Source of the DNA: Zygnema cylindricum
Taxonomy: Eukaryota > Streptophyta > Zygnematophyceae > Zygnematales > Zygnemataceae
Direction of reading: 5' to 3'
DNA: 22,317 nt
NCBI GenBank assembly: GCA_037447655.1
Contig: JBBHKE010000131.1
Span: 98,054 to 120,370, forward strand
Below the pieces are notes generated by a model, which worked only from the letters and a program-made list of their open reading frames with translations, made no database searches and had not been told where the DNA came from. A program made the position numbers and the translations under genes. Below, in pieces: positions 16,842 through 22,317 of this stretch. Every line of letters begins with the position of its first letter. Positions within the stretch are counted from its first letter, which is position 1.

Positions 16842-19800
16842 AATTTAGGTAAGAATTCATGTTATTGCTAATTGTTTGTGTAATTTAGGCAAAAATTCTT
16901 GTTATCGCTAACAGTTTATGTAAGTTAGGTATTAATTATTATTTCCCCTAAGAGTTTGTATAATTTGGGAAACAATATTTGTTAGCGCAAACAGTTTGTG
17001 TAATTTAGATAACAATTCCTGTTATCGCTAACTGTTTGTGTAATTTAGGTAACTATTTCGGTTATCGCTAATAATTTGTGTAATTTAGAAAACAAATTCT
17101 GTTAGCGCTAAGAGTTTGTGTTATTTAGATAAGTAATTCTTGTTTTCGCTAACTTTTTGTGTAATAAAGTAACAATTTTTGTTATCGCTAACAGTTTGTG
17201 TAAGTCTGATAACAATTCTTGTTTGAGCTAACAGTTTGTGTAAGTTAGATACCAATTTCTTTATTGCTAATAGTTTGCGTAATTTAGATAACAATTCTTG
17301 TTATCGCTAATTATTTGTGTATTTTAGGTAACAATTCTTTTATCGCTAACTGTTTTTGTATTTAGGTAACAATTCTTGTTATCGCTAACATTTTGTGTAA
17401 GTTAGGTCATAATTCCTGTTAGCGCAAACAGTTTGTGTAATAGAGATAAAAAATTATTGTTATCACTAACTGTTTATGTAATTTTGATAACAATTCTTGT
17501 TATCGCGAACTGTTTGTGTATTTTAGGTGATAATTCTTGTTATCGATAATATTTTGTGTAATGTAGATAATTTTTTTTGTTTTTCGCTAATTGTTTGTGT
17601 AATTTAGGTAACAATTCTTGTTCTCGCTAACAGTTTGTGTAAATAAGATAACAATTCCTATTAGGGATAAAATTTTGTGTAAGTTAGGTAACAATTCCTT
17701 TTATCGCTAACTGTTTTTGCAATTTAGGTAACAATTCTTCTTTTCGCTAACAGTTTGAGTAATTTAGATAACAATTCCTGATATCGCTAACTGTTTTTGA
17801 AATTAAGGTAACAATTCTTCTTATCGCTATATGTTTGTGTAATTTAGGGAACAATTCTTGTTATCGCTAACAGTTTGTGTAAGTTAGATAACAATTCCTG
17901 TTATCGATAACAGTTTGCGTAAGTTAGGTTTCAATTCCTGTTAGCGCAAAAAGTTTGTGTAATTTAGATAACAACTCCTGTTATCGCTAAATGTTTGTGT
18001 AATTTACGTAACAATTCCTGTTATCGCTAACAGTTTGTGTAATTTAGGTCACAATTCTTGTTATCCCTAACAGTTTGTGTAGGTTAGGTAACAATTATTG
18101 TTAGCGCTAATTGTTTGTGTAATTTAGATAACCATTCGTGTTTTCGCTCACTGTTGTGTTATTTAGGTAACAATTCTTGTTATCGCTAACAGTTTGGGTA
18201 AGTTAGGTAACAATTCTTGTTAGCGCTTATAGTTTGTGTAAGTTAGGTAACAATTCCTATTATCCCTAACTTTTTGTGTAATTTAGGTAACAATTCTTGT
18301 TATCGTTAATCGTTTGTGTAAATTAGGTAACAGTTCTTGTTATCGCTAACAGTTTGTGTAATTTTGGTGACAATTCTTGTTATCCCTAATTGTTTTTGTA
18401 ATTTACGTAACAAATCTTGTTAACGCTAACACTTTGTGTAATTTAGATAACAATTCTTGTTATCGCTAACAGTTTGCGTAAATTAGGTGACAATTCCTGT
18501 TAGCGCAAACAGTTTGTGTAATTTAGAAAACAATACTTATTATCGCTAACTGTTTGTGTAATTAAGGTAACAATCATTTTTATTGCTAACAGTTTGTGTA
18601 AGTAAGATAACAATTCATGTTAGCGCTTAAAATTTGTGAAAGTTAGGTAACAATTCCCGTTAGCGCAAACAGTCTTGAAATCGCTAACTATTTGTGTAAT
18701 TTAGGTAACAATTCTTGTTATCGCTAACCGTTTGTGTAATTTAAGTAACAATTCTTATTATCGCGAACTGTTTGTGTAATTTAGGAAACAATTATTGTAA
18801 TCGCTAACAGTTTGTGTAATTTAGGCAACAATTATTGTTATCCCTAACACTTTGAGTAAGTTAGGTAACCATTATTGTCAACGTTAACAGTTTGTGTAAG
18901 TTAGATAACAATTCCTGTTATCGATAATAGTTTGGGTAAGTTAGGTAACAATTTCTATTAGCGCAAACAGTTTATGTATGTTAGGTTACAATTCCTTTTA
19001 TCGCAAACAGTTTGTGTAGTTTAGGTAACAATTGTTGTTATCGCTAATAGTTTGTGTAATTTAGGTAACCATTCTTGTTAGCGCTAACAGTTTGTGTAAG
19101 TTGGAAAACAAAATTTGTTATCGATAACATTTTGTGTAAGTTAGGTGACAATTTTTGTTTTCGCTAACAATTTGCACAAGTTAGGTAATAATTTTTGTTA
19201 GCGCAAACCGTTTGTGTAATTTAGATAACAATTCCTGTTATCGCTAACAGTTTGTGTAATTTAGGTCACAATTGTTGTTAGCGCTAACAGTTTTTGTAAC
19301 TTAGATAACAATTCCTGTTATAAGTAAGGTAACAATTCTGTTATCGCTAAAAATTTGAGTAATTTAGGTAACAATTATTGTAATCGCTAACAGTTTGTGT
19401 AATTTAGGTAACAATTCTTGTTATCGCTAACGGTTTGTGTAAGTTAGGTAATAATTCCTGTTATCACTAACAGTTTGTGTAAGTTAGGTAACCATTATTG
19501 TAAGGGCTAACAATTTTTGTAATTTAGGTAACAATTCGTGTTATCGCTATCAGTTTGTGTAAGTTAGATAAGAATTCCTGTTAGCGCAAACAGTTTGTGT
19601 AAGTTAAGTAACAATTCGTGCTATCGTTCAGAGTTTGTGTAAGTCAGATGACAATTACTATTGTCGCTAACTGTTTGTGCAATTAAGGTGATAGTTCTTG
19701 TTATCACTAACAGTTTGGGTAAGTTAGGTCACCATTATTGTTTGCGCTAACAGTTTGTGTAAGTTAGATAAAATTTCTGTTATCGCTAAGTGTTTCTCTA

Positions 19801-20825
19801 ATGTACGTAACGATTCCTGTTATCGCTAACAGTTTGTGTAATTTAGGTAACAATTATTGTTATCGCTAACAGTTTGTGTAATTTAGGTAACAATTCTTGT
19901 TATCGTTAACACTTTGTGTAAGTTAGGTAATAATTCCTATTATCGCTAGCGGTTTGTGCAAGCTAGGTAACCATTATTATTATCACTAACAGTTTGTGTA
20001 ATTTAGGTAACAATTAATATTATCGGTGACAGTTTGTGTAAGTTAGATAACAATTCGTGTTATCGCTATTTGTTTGTGTAATTTAAGTAACAATTATTGT
20101 TATCGGTAACAAGTTGTGTAATTTAGGCAACAATTCTTGTTATTGCTAACTGTTTGTGTAATTTAGGTAACAATTCTTGTTATCGCTAACAGCTTGCGTA
20201 CGTTAGGTAACCATTATTGTTAGCGCTAACAGTTTGTGTAAATTAGGTAACATTTTTGTTATCGCTAACAGTTTGTGTAAGTTAGATAACAATTCTTGTT
20301 AGCGCTAACTGTTTGTGTAATTTTGGTAACAATTCTTTTTATGGCTAGTAGTTTATGTAATTTAGGTTACAATTCTTGTTATCGCTAACACTTTGTGTAA
20401 GTTAGGTATTAATTCCTGGTATCGCTAGCTGTTTGTGTAATTTAGGTAACAATTATTGTTATCGCTAACAATTTGGGTAAGTTAGGTAACAATTCTTGTT
20501 AATTCAAACAGTTTGTGTAAGTAAGGTAACAATTCCTGTTATCGGTGACAGTTTGTGTAAGTTAGATAACAATTCGTTTTATCGCTATCTGTTTGTGTAA
20601 TTTAGGTAACAGTTATTGTTATCGGTAACAGTTTGTGTAATTTAGGCAACAATTCTTATTATCGCTAACTGTTTGCGTAATTTAGGTAAAAATTCTTGTT
20701 ATCGCTAAAAGTTTGTGTAATTTTGGTAACAATTCTTTTTATGGCTAGCAGTTTATGTAATTTAGGTTACAATTCTTGTTTTAGCTTATTGTTTGTGTAA
20801 TGTAGGTAACAATTCCTGTTATAGC
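16842..20825 (+). repeat. 40-bp minisatellite array, segment 3 (about 100 units)
   Basis: This continues the same 40-bp satellite with mixed TTATCGC, TTAGCGCTAA and TTAGCGCAAA units. Multi-unit similarity is visible: the run CGGTGACAGTTTGTGTAAG onward at about 20024 recurs at about 20543 (519 bases, 13 units), and a unit with TTTTTATGGCTAG appears near 20340 and 20738. It ends at ATAGC (20821-20825), the left target duplication of the second solo LTR. Confidence 0.95.
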
Positions 20826-20922
20826 TGTTGAAATTTATGTATTTTCTAGGTATGTATTGGAAAAATAAATAGAGTGTTGAAAAGAGGTGACTAATAGTTC
20901 ACTTCTATATTTTTGTTAGAAC

Positions 20923-20943
20923 GTAAAGAGAGAGAAAGAGAGG
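20923..20943 (+). repeat. Short GA microsatellite
   Basis: An AAAGAGAGAGAAAGAGAGG-type purine run inside the second solo LTR. Confidence 0.6.
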
Positions 20944-21027
20944 ACCAAAGGCACGCCATGGTTGCCGGATCATTTAGAAGAAGGCAGAATGAATTAGAAA
21001 GTATTTTACTAGTTTTAGCAAAACACT

Positions 21028-21109
21028 GCCGCCGGCCGAATTTGAACCGGGGTCTGTAGGCTACTACATAGACCAACGCCTTATCCATTAGGCTACTATC
21101 GAAACGATA
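21028..21109 (-). pseudogene. tRNA-Arg-like relic inside the solo LTR
   Basis: Read on the minus strand, TAGCCTAATGGATAAGGC forms an A box with a perfect 4-bp D stem (GCCT/AGGC), and GGTTCAAATTC about 47 bases on forms a B box with a mostly paired T arm. The D arm and GGTCTA part look like plant tRNA-Arg (ACG type), with ATG where ACG would be. The acceptor ends do not pair and the anticodon stem is lost, so this is not a working tRNA. It may be a tRNA pseudogene or the head of a tRNA-derived SINE that landed in the LTR; I see no clear SINE tail or flanking duplication. Confidence 0.65.
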
Positions 21110-21305
21110 CACGTGAGACGTTTCAAAATATTTACCTATTGATTCAAAGGACTAATTCGCAGCAGACTAACGAAAACGCGCATTAATCAATTGATGCATG
21201 GAAGCGAATCGAAGCCGTATAAACACAATTGATCGGACGGCCACCATTACAGCCGCCACCCGCAATAAGCTTTCGGCGGCCTTTGGGGACAGCGTCAAGC
21301 GGTGC

Positions 21306-21311
21306 CACGTG
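21306..21311. promoter_or_regulatory. G-box CACGTG in a 10-bp palindrome
   Basis: CACGTG lies at the centre of GCCACGTGGC (21304-21313), about 130 bases upstream of TATATA (21443-21448). G-boxes are known binding sites of plant bZIP and bHLH factors. Whether this LTR responds to them is an inference. Confidence 0.45.
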
Positions 21312-21922
21312 GCGCCACATTATTTGACACAGGAGAAGATGGGAGGAGGAACCATGGCTCCCGATTTGGCACATGTCACCTTGTCGACCATGTCGTACAA
21401 TTGCCGTACAATAAGCACATTGCCCATCGTACCTTCTTGTACTATATAGTGTTCCTATTGGACTAGGGTTTAGTAGTAGGCAGTCATGAGTAGGCAGACT
21501 AAGACTTAGAGATATTTCGGTACCTCTCTCTAAGATAGCTTGTAACTATAAAGGTCATCTTTGACCAGCCATAACTTACTTCTCGGGTGAGCAAATTCAG
21601 TGATTCTTTTTGCTGCGGACTCAGGGGAGTCCAAGCTACACAACAGTGTAGTCGGTCAGAGTCTTTGCGTGCCAGGGTGGCACTTATTCAGTGGGAAAGT
21701 CAAAGTGGGGAATATTGTCCAAAACACATATTGAAGCTTTGCATTTTGTGGTGGAACTGAGCACACAGAAGGTCTTCTCTTCACAGGGGTGAAGGTATAT
21801 TGGGGTTCTTATTGTCAAGGGATCATTTATTTGGGTTTTGTATCAACTTGGAGTCGGCACTATCTAGATTAGCTTCTTTTGGATCTGCGAATTCTGTGGG
21901 CAATGGAGCCCATAGAATTTCA

Positions 21923-22317
21923 ATAGCTAACAGTTTGTATAATTTAGGTAACAATTATTGCTATCGCTAACAGTTTGTGTAATATAGGTAATAATTTTGG
22001 TTATCGCTAACACTTTGTGTAAGTTAGGTAATAATTCCTATAATCGCTAACGTTTGTGTAAGCTAGGTAACAATTCTTGTTATCGCTAACAGTTTGTGTA
22101 ATTTTGGTAAAATTCTTTTTATGGCTGACAGTTTATGTATTTTAGGTAACAATTCTTGTTATCACTAACTGTTTGTGTAATTTAGGTAACAATTTGTGTT
22201 ATCCCTATCAATTTGTGTAAGTTAGATAAGAATTCCTGTTAGCGCTAAAAGTTTGTGTAAGTTAAGTAACAATTCGTGTTATCGTTAAGAGTTTGTGTAA
22301 GTCATATAACAATTCCT
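21923..22317 (+). repeat. 40-bp minisatellite array, segment 4 (about 10 units, runs off the window)
   Basis: Satellite units resume directly after the right ATAGC. Their order resembles earlier parts of segment 3: units near 21940-22060 match about 19840-19970, and those from about 22195 to the end match about 19530-19650. The array therefore continues with multi-unit order beyond the window. Confidence 0.93.

Larger units (their letters stand above)
20826..21922 (+). mobile_element. Solo LTR of a second family (1097 bp) with perfect ATAGC target duplication
   Basis: It begins TGTTGAAATT and ends AGAATTTCA, so TG...CA ends, and ATAGC flanks it on both sides (20821-20825 and 21923-21927). 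Removing the element and one ATAGC restores a normal satellite unit, CCTGTTATAGCTAACAG. Promoter-like parts lie in the middle: the palindrome GCCACGTGGC at 21304-21313 containing a CACGTG G-box, and TATATA at 21443-21448. A GAGTAGGCAG word is repeated nearby (about 21477-21496). These suggest plus orientation. No internal genes remain. It is not the 7473/11631 family, though CGGCGGCCTTTG occurs in both (8258-8269 and 21274-21285). The frame at 21198-21449 overlaps promoter-like DNA and is not credible. Confidence 0.88.

Noticed and set aside
21028-21109. Functional tRNA gene
   Set aside because: The acceptor stem does not pair and the anticodon stem is lost, although the A and B boxes remain.
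21198-21449. 83-codon plus-strand frame in the second solo LTR
   Set aside because: It overlaps G-box and TATA-like promoter DNA and shows no family resemblance.
10344-22317. Degenerate telomeric repeat, because units contain TTTAGG
   Set aside because: Only one TTTAGG per 40 bases, in a fixed context followed by TAAC; no TTTAGGG tandem run exists.

Overview
The window looks like nuclear DNA of a land plant, probably a seed plant; I cannot name the species. The evidence is a Ty1/copia-type reverse transcriptase relic, 1.1-1.3 kb LTRs with TG...CA ends and 5-bp target duplications, MITEs with TA target duplications, T-rich intron-like sequence beside a spliced-looking coding exon, and a tRNA-Arg-like relic of plant type. 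Nothing resembles a bacterial operon. A 10-N assembly gap lies at 10143-10152.

Layout. (1) 1-1340: the 3' part of a spliced plus-strand gene for an unrecognised Ser/Pro-rich protein, with a large exon from about 123, a T-rich GTAC-dense intron, and a small exon at 1180. (2) 1340-7472: gene-free AT-rich DNA with a GA microsatellite, a diverged 85-95-bp direct repeat, two members of one MITE family (3855-4460 and 5858-6056), short tandem repeats and several short dispersed repeats. (3) 7473-10142: remains of a copia element, made of one complete LTR, a broken RT domain joined directly to it, a purine tract, and a partial divergent LTR cut by the gap. (4) 10153-22317: a minisatellite array with a 40-bp unit (about 9.4 kb of array DNA, roughly 230 units). 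It is interrupted by a solo LTR (11631-12867), a 355-bp piece resembling a retrotransposon leader plus gag start (16487-16841), and a second solo LTR of another family (20826-21922) with a perfect ATAGC duplication and an antisense tRNA-Arg-like relic inside.

The only likely functional protein gene is the partial one at the left end. The rest records transposition and satellite growth: LTR elements entered the array and were reduced to solo LTRs, and blocks of the array were duplicated. One 683-bp block duplication ends at the same base where the 355-bp foreign piece begins, which suggests a single rearrangement. The satellite unit carries two overlapping dyads and falls into subfamilies that differ at several linked positions. 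I found no convincing new protein-coding system. The most unusual features are the satellite with its internal order, the MITE family, and the conserved GC-rich and CGTACG hairpins in the LTR family.
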